Assembly (NCBI RefSeq): GCF_002865645.1
Contig: NW_020194541.1
Span: 723,181-787,180 of the forward strand
Reading direction: 5' to 3'
DNA length: 64,000 nt
From: Hyaloscypha bicolor E
Lineage: Eukaryota > Ascomycota > Leotiomycetes > Helotiales > Hyaloscyphaceae
Under the pieces are notes generated by a model, which saw only the letters and a program-made list of their open reading frames with translations, was not told the DNA's origin and searched no databases. This document shows, one piece after another, positions 21,412 to 35,041 of the stretch (the stretch's first letter is position 1; each line of letters starts with the position of its first letter). The position numbers and the translations under genes were made by a program.

Positions 21412-21613
21412 TATTACGAACCTGTAAAGAGAGTTTATAAATAGAATACTTATAAGAGAATTATTTATTAAGAATTCTAAGATAAAGAAAAAAGAAGAGG
21501 TTTCTTAAGAAAAGAACTAAGCTTAAGTATAAAATATATATATATACATAGCTTAGCGAGCCGCTCTAGTCCTAATTAGGTGCGGAGCACGTGACGTAAT
21601 AAGAACTATTATA
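21412..21613 (+). mobile_element. Solo LTR-like repeat, family S (copy 2)
   Basis: Begins tattacgaacctgtaaagag and ends aagaactattata, matching 9357-9556. It is flanked by perfect 5-bp duplications taaat (21407-21411 and 21614-21618), as expected of an LTR element that lost its interior by recombination. It keeps more CpG and a CACGTGACG box, so it is less mutated than copy 1. Confidence 0.7.
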
Positions 21614-21789
21614 TAAATATATGAGAAATTTTTTTTAAAAGCTTTTATTTAAATATTTACTATTTTATTTTATATATAAGGCCAAGTTTAGTTTTTTATT
21701 TTATTTCTAATATATATTACATGTATTAAGAATATATTTTTTAGTTTAATATAATTTAATAAGAAAATAATATATTAAAAGCAAAAATA

Positions 21790-21900
21790 GAAAAGAAGAT
21801 TTAATTATATTAATTAAAGAAAAAGAAATCTTAGACTTTTATAAAGCTATAATCTTACTAGCTTATATAATAGTACTCTATTTATATATAATATTATATA
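21790..21900. repeat. Dispersed repeat D, RIPed copy (partner 33460-33590)
   Basis: ttaattatattaatta, then agacttttataaagctataa, then ctatataatag-like sequence align with 33460-33590 in the same orientation. Where the partner has cccacgttcgcacgtgattt, this copy has ctctatttatatataatatt, a RIP-type decay of the same bases. Confidence 0.5.
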
Positions 21901-24900
21901 ACTAGTTTGCTTAATATTTCTTTTTAGAATATATTTTTTTAAATATATTAGTCTTATATTTTTATTTCTTTAGCTTTTCTATTTCCGGTTATTTCTAATA
22001 TTTTTTTTTAAATATTTTAAAGGCTATTCTAAATAATAATTTTATTATTTTATTAGTAGTTATTTAGGCCTTTTATATTTTTATTATATTTCAAATAAAA
22101 TAATAAATAATTATAAAAATAAAGGTTTTTAGCTAAAGTAATTATTTTCTAATTATTTCTTAGTATATAAACTTTAATTTTATTATCTATAATATATTAT
22201 AATTAGCCTAAATTCCTGAAAGTCTATATAATTTATTACTTTTATTTTATATATATAACAAGTATTATATATTCTAATTTATAGCTTAAAATAATTACTA
22301 AATATTACTTTTTAATTTATTATAAAATTAGTTCTTTATAAAATATTATAATATATTCTCTAATACTTTTCTAATTAGATTTATTATTAGTCGAATTAGT
22401 ATTAAAATAAAGAGTAAAATATTTAAATTCTTTTCTAAAATTAGAATAAATATTTTAGTTTAATATAAATTAAAGATATTTTATTACATTTTTAAATATA
22501 TATTTATAATATTTAACTAGATTACTTCTAAATTATATTAATTTACTAAATATAAATATAATATTTAATAAGTTAGTACTATTATAAATATAAGATATTT
22601 AATATTTAACTAGTATTTTATAATATTAATTTTCTAATTTTCTAAAATAGTTATTTATAATAACTTATAATTAAATATTAAAATAGATTTCTTTTTATAA
22701 AATTCTTATATAATTCCAAAATAATTAAGAATTATTACTAAATATTATTTTTAATTAAAGTAAATAATATAGTTTTTTCTGTTTTTAATAACTTTATAGC
22801 CTAGAATCTTAGAGATTTCTTTTAAAAGCTTGGCCTTAAACTTATTAAATAATTAAGTAAAAAACTAGTTTATATTTAATTATTTTTTATAATAGTAATA
22901 ATATTATTAATAAATAGAAAGCTTAATACCTCAATTTATATATATATATAAATATAAATTAGTTAAGCTTTATATAAAACTCTAATTCTTTATTTTTTTA
23001 ATAAATTAGTTAGTTCTAGTTTTAAATAACTTGCTTTAGTTTATATAAGCTTTATAGTATTTCAGGTATAAATCTATTTTTAATATTTATATTTTAAAAA
23101 AGGTTTAAATAAACTTTTTTTTTAAATATAATTTTATAAATATATTTTTAATATTAAACTAGTAATACTTTAGGTTCTTTTTAGTAATTATTATTAGAAA
23201 AAGTTAAAAGATATTTTTTCTTATTATTAGAGCAAATATCTAATTATGGTTTTTATTTTTAATTTATATAAATTCTTATATAATTAGTCTTATTTTATAT
23301 TATTTTTATTTTTATTAAAAAAAAATTAATATTAAAAACTCATTTATAATTAATTAAAATTGCTTTTTTAGATAAAGAATTTCCTTTTAAGAATTACTTT
23401 TTAATAGCTAAATTATTTTATTTAATATTATTTATTTCTAGAACTTTTTATATATAGAATTATTTACTACTTTCTTATAGAATATTAGAATTAGAATTCT
23501 AGCCTTTATTTTTATTATAAGAATATAATTAAGGATTTCTGTTATAGCTAGCTAGTTATTTAATAATATTTAATATTTATTTTAAAAATAAATAATTATA
23601 GCTTAAATAATCTTTATTAAATACTTATTTTTCTTAGTATCTTTTTCTCTTTATTACTTAAAATATTTAGTAAAATATTAGTAAATTTTATTTATATTTA
23701 ATATAATACTTATATATAATTAATTAATTAATATATTTTCTAAAATATTTGAAATAGAATTATTAGATTTAATAATTATATAATTGCCTTATTATATATA
23801 AAGATTCGAGATATTAGTAATATTAAAGCTTAATTTATACCATTAAAAATAAGAAATAAAAATAAGTTATTATATAATCTAGTAATTAATTATTTATAAA
23901 AATTAAGATTTTATTTATTATTATTTTGATTTTTTAAAAGTTATTAATTTAATATTACTATTTCTTATATTTGCTTTTATAAAGCTTAAGATATTTATTA
24001 AGCCTTAATATAATAAAATAATTATTTATAGAATTAAATTTGGGTTTTTTATAAATATTTTTATTAAAGAAATATCCGTTTTTAATTATTTAATTACTAG
24101 TCGATTTACTATTATATTTAATATATTATAAGAATTATTCAAGCTTTATAATTATAAGTTAACTATATTTCTTTTAATAAATTTATTAATTTATATAATA
24201 TTATATTTAATTATTTATTTATATTTTAATAATATATTTAAAAGTATTTTATAGCTTTTCTTTTATATCTTATAAATATATTTACTTATTTAGAATTAAT
24301 AAGCTTATTTTAATATTTATATTTATTTATAAACTTCTTATTATTTAGCTTTAGCTTATTATATATATGGTTTTAAATATAATAATTTGCCTTAATTATT
24401 TCATTCCAGAATTTTAATAATGAATTTATTTTCTTTAATAAAATATATATATATTATTTTTTATAATTTATTCTAATATAATAATATTATTATATTTTAT
24501 AATTTCATGTTTTTATAAGTTTTTTAGTCTTATATTATCTTAAATAGTTCCGAGATATTATTTAATTACATTTTCTTAATTAGTTTCTTTATTTTATATT
24601 TAATATTAAGCTTTTAAATTTATAAATATTATATAATTATATATTTTTATTTTATTAATAAAACTTATTTCTTTTATATTATATTATTAAAAAAAGTAAT
24701 TATAATTATTAATAGAAGTTAAAAACGGGCTTATTATATTAAATTAGATTAGAACTAAAATTATAGTTTTTTATAAACTAAATATTTTCGAGAATTTATT
24801 CTTTATTTTTATTAGAAACTAAATCTTATAAAATTTAATATTATATACGATTTAAATTATTTTATTAAAAGTTATAACTTTATAAAAATAATATAGTTTA

Positions 24901-25310
24901 TTTAGTTTAAAATAATTAAATTTTCTATATATAAGCTTATATCTAATAATAATAGCTATTTTTATTAGAATTTAATATAAGTAAATAATTAAGAGTTTTA
25001 AATTCTTTTTTTTAATTTAGTATTCTTATTTTTAATTTCCTTATTATTTAGCTTTATAATTAGCTATTTATAAGAGTTAATATCTTATATATTAATTTTA
25101 ATTTATATAAATATAACTTGCTTTTTCTTTTTAATTTTATATAAAAAATAAAATAAAGTTTATTAATTATTTTTATTTTATATCTAAAATATAGCTTTTT
25201 ATAATAAATTTCTTTTTTAAAACTTATTTTATATAAGTATTTTACTAATAAGAAACTAATATCTAAATCTAATATAAAAGACAATTAAAAACTAGTATTA
25301 AAATTCTATA
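21900..25310 (-). pseudogene. Relic of a second Copia lineage (reverse transcriptase recognisable)
   Basis: On the minus strand, 22914-22894 reads FINNIIT, a RIPed form of the reverse-transcriptase (F/Y)VDD box. After a one-base frame change, about 22860-22750 reads LFNKFKAKLLKEISKILGY, then KVIKNRKNYIIYF and YLVIILNYFGI, matching the Copia segment after VDD (F...K..LGE...LG..I.RDR....I.L.Q..Y....L..FG). It differs from the three Copia copies of the main family, so it is a separate lineage. LTRs and exact edges were not found; the limits given are approximate. A 74-codon frame at 25284-25060 (minus) has no recognisable motif. Confidence 0.6.
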
Positions 25311-25317
25311 TAATATA

Positions 25318-25572
25318 TATTAGTATAGCTATTTTTTTGGGAGTTATATATATAGTTACTAGATATAGGATACGGGATATAGTTATATAATCTCGTATCT
25401 CATTAGTAACTCGACTAGTAGACTAGACTACTTTAGGCTTAGTAGATTTAGGAATTACATATTAATACTATAATACTATAATTTCTATTTCTGAATAATA
25501 ACTTTACTAATCTTATATAAATAGTACTTCTATATCTATATAATAATACTATATATTACTAGTAAACTAATA
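25318..25572 (+). repeat. 5' LTR of Copia copy 2 (shortened)
   Basis: 255 bases; starts tattagtatagc, ends agtaaactaata. It lacks about 40 bases of the atacgggatata/agtaatagg repeat region present in the 3' LTR. Confidence 0.85.
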
Positions 25573-28143
25573 CTAATTAGTTAGTATTTATAGATTAGAA
25601 AGGATTAAGCTATACTTACCTAAGATTTAATTACTTAGGAGTAAAGCTATTATTCTAGTTAAAGAAGAAATAATTATTAATTCTATTACCTGTAATTCGG
25701 TTATATAGACAGGAAAGATACTTAATCTTACTAAGGCCCGATTATATTATATTAAAAGGGGAAATATCTATTACTTCTATTACCTGTAATTCGGTTATAT
25801 AGGTAAGAAAGGCACTTAATCTTACTAAGTACTAAAACGATTAGCTATTTAACTATCTCATTTTATTCCTATTTAATTCCTATAAAACCCTTTTAAAAAC
25901 TGCTTTCTTTTAAATCCCTAGGGCTTTTAAGCTTTAGAATTATTAAGTTCTCCCGGAATCTCGATATTTTATTTCATAAATTTCACTTCCTAAATTTCTT
26001 ATTATAGACGAAATTTTTATCTCAAATATAATATCTATTATAAACTATTTATCTTATAAACTATTTTTCTTTTTACGAACCTACTTTCCTTATAAACTAC
26101 TATACCTCGAACTAGATATAAGCCTATAGAATATATAATAGCAGAATATACTATAGTAAATAATTCCTTTATTAAATCTATCTAATCTATTTACTTTATA
26201 AATAATAATAATTTTAAGAAATTAGTAAAAAAGTAAAGATATAGAATTAATCTAAACTTTACTAAGGCAAATAAGATAACTCAGTTCTTAAATATTAAGC
26301 TATTTTAATATATTCTCTATAAAATAGTTAATAATAATCTTTGGGAGCTATTTAAATATAATTTTAAGAACTTTATTTATTAAGGAAACTTTAATAAATT
26401 TTGAACTCCCGGAGATATAATACTTATATAAGATTCTTTAATATAGGTAGTATATTTATATAATAGAATAATAGTACTAATACTATTATAAATACCCTAT
26501 ATACTATTATAAAGGAAATAAATAATATATATAATTAAATAAGAATATATTAGTAGCTAGACTAGATTTTATTAAGGAACTAATCCTATTAGGCTTTATT
26601 ATTCTTATAAAGAATAAGTATCTAGAACCTATTATCTTTAAATATTCCTATATTACTATTATCTTCTTTACTATTTCCTCTATTATTATATCCTATATTT
26701 CTATTAGATTATATACTAGTATAGAAGCTCTTAGAAATAAATAATATTATTTCTATTATTACTACTATTATAATCATATCCGAATAACTTCTAATTTCCT
26801 TTAATTATAAGGACTTATTAGGGAAATTACTAAGATCTATATTAAAGAATAAAAGTATAATAGATCTAATAATAATTTTAATTATAAACTTATTATTTTT
26901 TCTTAATATTACTAATTATATAAAACTTTTATAAAAGGTACTAATAAGAGCTTTTCCTACTATATTAAAGGAACTAGTTAAGACTACTTCTATAATAACT
27001 AGCTCTCTTAATATATATATAAAGAGGCTTATATTAATATTTATAGCTTCTTTAAAGGCCCTGGATTCAAATATTGAAATTTAGATAAGTAAAATACTAT
27101 TATATTAGCTTCTATAATAGCTAAATTTCCTGAAAAGACAATATTTGAGACTATTTAATTACTAATTAATAAACTATATTAATTATAATATAGTCTTATA
27201 TCTAACTTATAAAATACCGAATTCCTATATAATAAGATTATTACCTCTTATTAAGGCTTCCGGGTATATAATATATAATCTCAGACTCTTCTATAAATCT
27301 CGGCTAGCTTATTAATAAGCTCTAATTATCTATTACTATATATAAGAAGAAATAATAAACTAATCCCGAAACCTTCTTTACTAATTAATAATACTATTCT
27401 TAAAACTCTCTAAGCTATTATTTCTCCGGAAATTATTAATATAGACCTAGCTATAACTTCGGAACCTGTAATAACTACTTTAAGCCCTATAATTATAATA
27501 ATTATATTCCGAAGTTATATTTTATATATAAGAAACCCGAATACTACTTATAGAAGTATATACTAGAGAAATAAGAGGCTAAGAAGGCTTGATTTAAGAA
27601 TAGAAATATTTATTAATTTAGATCCCGAAATACCTGTAACTTTAATAAATACTTTAGTAATACTTATATATAGTATATTACTAAAGCTAAAGAAAAAAGA
27701 ATAATAAGAGTAATAAGAATAAACTAGTAAATAATACTTTTAAAGCTTTATTAGCAGAAATAAATAAAGAAAAGAAATATTACTCTAGATTCCTATTTTA
27801 TTTTATTAAGAGCTTTTTAGCTACTCCTATAGCTCCTACTTCTACTAATAACTATAACTAATACTCTTATAAATAACCTTATTTCTCTTTCTCTTATATA
27901 CTAGATAATAGGCAAAAACTATATCTTAGAGCCTATTAAATAAATAGAAAACGCCGGGTAGGACTTTTATAATTAATCCAATATATTAATATAATACTTA
28001 TTACTTTTATAAAGTTATAATTAATACCGGAGCCTCTAAGATACTTAATTACTAGTTCTAACTAATTTCAAGCTCTCTAGTAAACTAATAATAGTATAAA
28101 CTTAATAAAATTACTAAAGATTAAGTTAATATCTAGTTTAGTA

Positions 28144-28242
28144 TTAGATCTATATCTTTTATTAGATTTATATCTTCTATTAGATCTATATCTTCTATTA
28201 GATCTATATCTTCTATTAGATCTATATCTTCTATTAGATCTA
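28144..28242 (+). repeat. 18-bp minisatellite inside Copia copy 2
   Basis: About five and a half units of tagatctatatcttctat occur between the protease and integrase remnants. Copies 1 and 3 have only about two units at the same place (near 13205-13240 and 47980-48020), so the array expanded in this copy. The unit keeps the reading frame. Confidence 0.75.
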
Positions 28243-31200
28243 TAATAATAAGTATACTAATTAAGGAAGTATAATTCTATATTATATTTTTAAAAACTCT
28301 ATTTTTATTTAGCTTAGCTAATATAGATAAGCTAGAGATCTACTTTAATAATCTTACTAATTATCTTATTACTTTTACTAGAAAATATATATTTATAATA
28401 TAATGTTTTAGATATTCTTTCCTGCTTTAAAATACTATATTATAAGGCTTTATTTCCGAATTCATTATTTATAATTTCTGCTTTCTTATAAAAGTCAAAT
28501 TATAATATCTATATTATTATTTTAGTTATTTATTTATTAGTAAGCTCCGAAATATACTAGAATAAGCAGGCTATAATATTAATATAAAAGCCCTTAAGTA
28601 TCTTATAAAGTACTATAAGTAATACCAGAAATATAGCCAATTACCCGAATAATTCAAGTTTAACCTAAGAAATAATATTAGCTTTAATTATTCTATTATT
28701 ATTAATATTTTCTATATTTCTAATAAGCTTATACTTTATATTATTAATAAAGGTACTTAATATTAAGCCGGCTAATAGCTTTAGAATATTAGTATAATAT
28801 ATATCTGAAATATACTTAAGTAATACTAGACTAATAACTATTTAGGCCCTTCTAATTAGATTATAGTAAATACTAGAAAGTAGTTTACTAATAAGAAGTT
28901 TGCTTAGTTTGCAAATACTATAGAAACTAAAGTTAGGATTATTCTTATAAAAGCTTATAATTCTATTAGAATTATAAAATACTATTATAGCCTAATTTAA
29001 TATATCTATCTTATTATTATAGCCGAAATTAACGGAATTAATAAGAATACTATACTTTAAATAGCTTTTAAGGCTATTAATAACTCTATAGAACCTAATA
29101 GTATTATCCTAACTCTTTTGGTTTATAATACTTTACTTTAAATAACCGAATATAATATCCTATTACCTATTATATTATAGTAATTAGTAGTACTTAAGAA
29201 GGCAATAGTAGAAATTCAGAAGCTTTAAGCTAGATATTAAATTATAAATACTTTAAATACCTGAAATAATTCTAGTACTACTAATATTTATAAACTATTT
29301 CTGAATTCAAATGTTTTTATTTAGTATAAAGAAAATACTAGTTAATCTAATAATTAGAATAAATTATATAAGCTAGTAGCTATTAATAGAGAGAACTATA
29401 TACTAGCTCTATTATATAGTAATACTACCTTTTATATAGGAAATATTAAGGTTATTACTAATAGCTATAAGCTTAAACTTATTCCCGAACCTAATAATAA
29501 GGCTAAAGGTAATACAGGTATAATTTCTCCTACTATTTCACTAAAGTATAATAGAAGACGCTCTTAGAAGACCCCGGATATTATAGTATTCCTATAAGAT
29601 AATAAACTATATAAGAATTCCTATTAAGTTAAAGTTACTAGCCTTCTAGAAAAAGATATATTTAAAGTTATTTCTAGCTCTCAAGTACTAAAAAAGATAT
29701 ATATCTTTAATTCCCGGTTTATTAACGAGATTAAGAATAAGAATATAAAGAAAGAGCTTAAGAAGTCGAAACTAGTTATCTAAGCTTATAATAATAGTAA
29801 GAAATATATAATATTAATATAATTATTTATTATCTAATATATTAGTTAAAGAATTATCCTTAGTATTATTACTATAATAATAGATACTACGGAATTATAT
29901 TTATATAATATCTTATAAGCTGATATCTAATTAATAACCTTACTTAATTATAATTTCTATATTAATCTATCTTATAAGCTTATTAGAGAACTAAATCTAA
30001 AGAATAATTTGGTTCTAAAAGTTATAAAACTATTATATAGTATATTAGAAGCTAGAAACTACTAGTTTAAAACTTATTATTTCTATTATATTAATAAATT
30101 CTCTATAGAATAATTAATTTATAACCCTTACTTATTCTATAATAAATAACTCTTCGGAATTATTAGCCTTTAAACTAATAATACCTTATTTATTAGAACT
30201 AATAATTTTATAAAGGCAAAATAACTAAAGCTCTATAAAGCTAAGTTCTTGGCTAAGAAATATAAATTCCTTACTTTTAATTATAATCTCAAATTTAATA
30301 GAGGTATTATCTATATAAATATTACTAGAATTACTCTTATATAGGAATACTAATATAAAAACCTCTGAACTATTTCTATAAAGAATACTACTACTATAAG
30401 TAATAAGAGTACTATTTATTAAAATCTTTCTATTAAGAACTAATATATTACTTAATATACTAGAGAAATATATATTATATTAGTCTATTAACTAGAAGCT
30501 TTATATAACTTATTAATTATTATTTAAGCTATTAAACCCTCGAAAACTAATATAAAAGTATTTAATAAGTATATTTAATAGCAAATTGAGAATATTACTA
30601 GAGAACTAAGATTCGTAAAGCTAATAAAGAAGTTCTTATATTTAATTATTTTTATAAATGCTTTATTTATAAATAATAGAAATCTCTTCTCCTAAATTAG
30701 ATATATTCTAGTTCTAGTAAATAGAACTAAATATACTAATATTATTTACTAGTTCTCTACTAAATACAAGAGAGTTACTAGAAGTATTCTAGCTTTAGAA
30801 CTCTATAGTATAGCTTACGGTTTTAATATAAGTACTTTAGTTAAATCTATAATTAATAAAATACTAGAAATAGAACTATTACTAGTTATCTATATAAATT
30901 CGAAGTCATTATATAAATGCCTTATTAAATTAAGTACTATTCGAGAGAAATACCTAATAATTAATATAATATATTTTTATTAGATATATAAATAATAAGA
31001 GATTACGGAAATCAAGTAAATTAAGGAAGAATTAAATCCTGTCGACTTTATAACGAAATTAAAGCTATTAAATACTTTTAAGTATCTTATTAATATAAAT
31101 ATTATATAGTTAGATATAGAAGAATAGGTCAAATATAAATAGAGCAGGAAATAGATATATAAATAAGAGAATATATATAGAGATTTCCTTAGTATCTAGT

Positions 31201-31435
31201 ATCTAGGTATCTAGTATCTAAGTATTTAGTACTAGGCCGGATTAGGAAATATAGACTTATAAGAAGGGAGGTTATATATAAAAGACCGCAGTCTTTAGTA
31301 TATAACTAAAACCTTAAAAATAATATAGATATATAGAGCATTTGGGAAATCTAGTACTAGACCGAATTAGGGAACTTATATATAATTAGAGAAAAGTACT
31401 ATTTTCTGTTTTTTGTATTTTTAGAGAATTTCTAG

Positions 31436-31733
31436 TATTAGTATAGCTATTTATTTGAGAGTCACGTATATAATTACGGGATACGGGATACGGGATATAA
31501 GTAATAAGATATAAGTAATAGGATATAAGATACGGGATATAGTTATATAACTTTATATTCTATTAGTAACTTAACTAGTAAACTAGACTTCTTTAGGCTT
31601 AGTAGATTTAGAAATCGCATATTAATACTATAATATTATAAATTCCTATTTCTAAATAATAACTTTACTAACCTTATATAAATAATACTTCTATACCTAT
31701 ATAATAATACTATATATTATTAGTAAACTAATA
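31436..31733 (+). repeat. 3' LTR of Copia copy 2
   Basis: 298 bases; starts tattagtatagc, ends agtaaactaata, and carries three atacgggat-type repeats. Followed by the duplication atata. Confidence 0.85.
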
Positions 31734-32323
31734 ATATATATTTTTATAATTTCTTTTTATTTAATATATAATACTTTTTCTTTAATTTAAATTAATATAT
31801 ATTTAATAAAAACTAGTATAAATCTAAAATAGAAAGATTAGTTAATTATATATATAATATAAATTAAGTTAAATAGCTAGAAATCTAAATATTTATTAAT
31901 ATTATTTTAAGAAAGCAAAATAGTTTTAATTTTAATATTTATTTTAGAATTAGAATTTTTAATAAATATAATATTTTACTTGAAATTATTAATAATTACT
32001 AGAGCTTTAGCCTTTTTAAATAGCTTTAATAATAGCTTTTTTAATTATTTAAATAAAGAAATAAAATTATAATTTCTTTTAATTAGATCTAATAGCTTTA
32101 TATATAATATTAAAATATAAATAATTATATCTTTTATATATATAATAATTTATTTTTTTATTTTTTAAGAACTTGAATTAATAATAATAATAATAATAAT
32201 TTTAAGAGAAATAATTATAAGTATTTTCTAATATAATATATATTTTAAGACTATTTTTTTTCTTTATTAAAATCTTATTTTTTTTATTAATATTATATAT
32301 TAATATTATATAAAATCTATTAA

Positions 32324-32614
32324 TATTAGTATAGCTATAGTTATTAATAGTTATATAATATAGTTATATAATATAGAGGCAATTAGAGGTAACGGGATAT
32401 GAGTAATAAGTAATAATTATATAACCTCGTATTATATAAGTGATTTAACTAGTAGACTAGACCCCTTTAGGCTTAGCAGATTTAGGGATCATATATTAAT
32501 ACTATAATACTATAATTCTTACTTCTGAGTAATAATAATAATAACTTTACTAACTAATATAACTAGTATTTCTATACCTATATAATAGTATTATATATTA
32601 CTAGTAAACTAATA
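32324..32614 (+). mobile_element. Solo LTR of the main Copia family
   Basis: 291 bases from tattagtatagc to agtaaactaata, same orientation as copy 2, flanked by perfect 5-bp duplications attaa (32319-32323 and 32615-32619). It is the scar of a full element that recombined between its LTRs. Confidence 0.85.
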
Positions 32615-33459
32615 ATTAATAATTACTTTATATTATATATTATAAATAATATAAGATCGGGATATATATTTTTTATTATAGAATTTATAAAACCAAGTTT
32701 ATAATAATATTTCCTTTTTTTATATATTTGAAATTCTAGATTTTCTGAATTATTATTATAATTTTAATTAAAAAGAATTAGTAATATTTTATTTTAAGGA
32801 ATTATTATATTACTTTAATATTAATTAGCTTATTAACTATAGTAGTATTTTTATTAGGAAGTAATTAAATAATATAATATAAAGTAATAGTTTTGTTTTT
32901 ATTATATTAAATAACTTTTTCTTTTAGCTTTTTAAAGTTCTTTTTAAGCTTTGATTTTATTATTTCCTTTATTATTTTATTAATTTTATTCTTGCCTTTT
33001 TCTTTAATTAGTATATTAAATATTATATTTATAATATATGTTTTTATCTAGTTTAATAATATATTAGACTTTTTTAATATAAAGCTTTAATAATATTTTA
33101 TAGAACTATATTTCTTAATTTAATTAGCTTTAAAGCTCGAGCTTAAAAATATATTCTTTATTATTTATAATAATATATTTTATATTTATAAAAGAATAAT
33201 AGTTTAGTATTTTATAATTATAGAATTATTAATAATAAAAATAAAAGTCTTTCTAGCTTATTAGCTATATTTATTTACTAATATATTATTATTTTTCCTT
33301 ATATTTTTAGCTTAATTATATATAATTCTTTTTATCTTTTTAGTTTAATAAATTATGGTTTTTTCTTATATTTTTAATTTAATAAATTCCTGTTTTCTCT
33401 TATATTAAATATTATTAATTCGAGTTCTTTTATAAAGCTTTATAATAAAAGTAAGAAAA

Positions 33460-33590
33460 GAAACTTAATTATATTAATTATAAAAAGAAAAAAAGAAAAA
33501 AAGAATTCAGACTTTTATAAAGCTATAATCTCGCTAGTCTATATAATAGACCCACGTTCGCACGTGATTTCATATAACTTATCTTCTTAA
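33460..33590. repeat. Dispersed repeat D, lightly RIPed copy
   Basis: Aligns with 21790-21900 and keeps GC-rich bases (cccacgttcgcacgtgattt) that the other copy lost. It leads into a GC-normal island. Confidence 0.5.
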
Positions 33591-33860
33591 TAACAAGCGA
33601 GAAACTAGCTAAAGTCTATAATAAGCTTTTTTAATTACAAGAAGTAGCTTTTCTAGTTCTCTTACAGGCCCTCCCAAGCCTCACTCGCCCCTGCAAGCCC
33701 CTTACTACCCGTACTCTCGCCCGTAACTTCCTCCCAAGCCTACTTCTACTTACAAAGTTTACTCTTTTCTCTTGCGGGCCTTTTTGAGCCTTACTATTAT
33801 TTATAGAGCTCTCTTAAGCTTTATTCTTGCCCGGAAATACCGTTACTTTCTAGCTATTTT
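33541..33860. other. GC-normal island with a degenerate pyrimidine-rich array
   Basis: A CACGTG box near 33562 is followed by runs such as ctcccaagcctcactcgccc and cttgcgggcctttttgagcc that recur imperfectly every 30-60 bases and fade into AT-rich versions up to about 34120 (tttataaagctcttttagcc). On the minus strand these read as Lys/Leu-rich repeats. It may be the degenerate repeat part of a lost gene or element. No intact frame. Confidence 0.4.
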
Positions 33861-34879
33861 ATAAGTATATAAAGCTTTCTTCTTTATTTATTAAGCTATT
33901 CTAGCTTTCTCTTAGTTAAAAGCCCTTTACTAAGCCCTTTTATAAGCTCTCTCTTATATTTATAAATTTCTTTAGGCTTTTTCTCGCATTTATAAAGCTC
34001 TTTTAGCCTTTTCTTATATTTATAAAAGCCCTTTATTTTTTCTAATACTAATATAAGCTATTCTAGTATTATTTTTTATTACTAAAATACTTCTTTTTCT
34101 TATATAAGGCCATATAGAGCTCTTATAAACCTATAAAACTTCTTTATTTTTTTAGAATATCTTTTTAATTTTTTTTTAAAGTTATAAAGTTTTTTCGAAT
34201 TAAAAGACCTAGTTAATATTTAATAATAGTTTAATTTATAGGCAAATTAAGAGATCTAGTACTTTTTCTTATAATATATATATATATAAGAATTTAGAAA
34301 TTAAAGAAATTAGATAAGTTTAATACTTATAATATTAATATAAGTAAACTATTAAAAAAAAAGTAATTATAAATAAAAATATATAAATAAAAATAAAATA
34401 AATAAAATAAATAAACTTTAATATAAGTTTTAATATTTCTTATATAATTAGGTTATTAATAAATAATTCAATTATATAATAATATTATAATATTATAAAA
34501 ACGAATTAATTCTAAAAGAATTATAATTTTATTAATATAAATATAATAAAAAGAATTAAAACTTTTTAATAAAAGTAATTTAATAATATTAAATTTTTTA
34601 ATTAAATAAAATTTATTAGAAAAGTATTATAAATAAATAAATAATTTTAAAAGCTAGTTTAATTTAATTATTTAATTATAATATATTTGCTTTTTTATTT
34701 TATTAAATTATAAATTAATTTTTTTTTAGTCTAATATAATAATTAATATATATTTATATTATTTTAATATTTAATAAAATATAAATCTATAATAAGATTT
34801 TAATTTAAAAATATATATTTAATAAAAAATAATTAATTTTTAAAGCAAATATATTAATAGTCTTATATAATAATTTAGT

Positions 34880-34983
34880 ATTATTTTTAAACTTTATATA
34901 TTTATATAAATTTTTAAATACTAATATATATAATAAAGAATAATTTATTAAATTTTATTTAAAACTAGCTAAATAAGATAAAG

Positions 34984-35021
<38 letters not shown>

Positions 35022-35041
35022 TTATTATATAATATATAAGA
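34880..35041. repeat. Dispersed repeat E, copy 1, ending in a (TA)n tract
   Basis: actaatatatataataaaga, tttatttaaaactagctaaa and ataaagcc, then a long (ta)n run at about 34987-35017 and attattttattatataatata, match 60690-60805 in the same order and orientation. Helitron copy A begins directly after it. Confidence 0.65.

Larger units (their letters stand above)
25318..31733 (+). mobile_element. Ty1/Copia LTR retrotransposon, copy 2, complete but RIP-inactivated
   Basis: Direct LTRs at 25318-25572 and 31436-31733 with matching 5-bp duplications atata (25313-25317 and 31734-31738). The coding strand is plus. Protease at 28014-28037 reads VIINTGAS (DTGAS in live elements). Integrase near 28840-29130 keeps AYNSIRIIKYYYS, IIAEINGINK and AFKAINNSIEPN. 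RT near 29920-30240 has ADI*, FYINLSYKL and GIISL*TNNTLFI, in which the catalytic DD (30177-30182) is NN. RNase H at about 30877-31130 reads VIYINSKSLYKCLIKLSTI, then EELNPVDFITKLKLLNTF, the family's DSKSLY...NPAD...TK end. All changes fit G-to-A or C-to-T. Confidence 0.9.

Noticed and set aside
25060..25284. 74-codon minus-strand frame in RIPed DNA
   Set aside because: Made of AT-rich codons (I, K, L, Y, F) with no motif; probably a chance survivor in the Copia relic.
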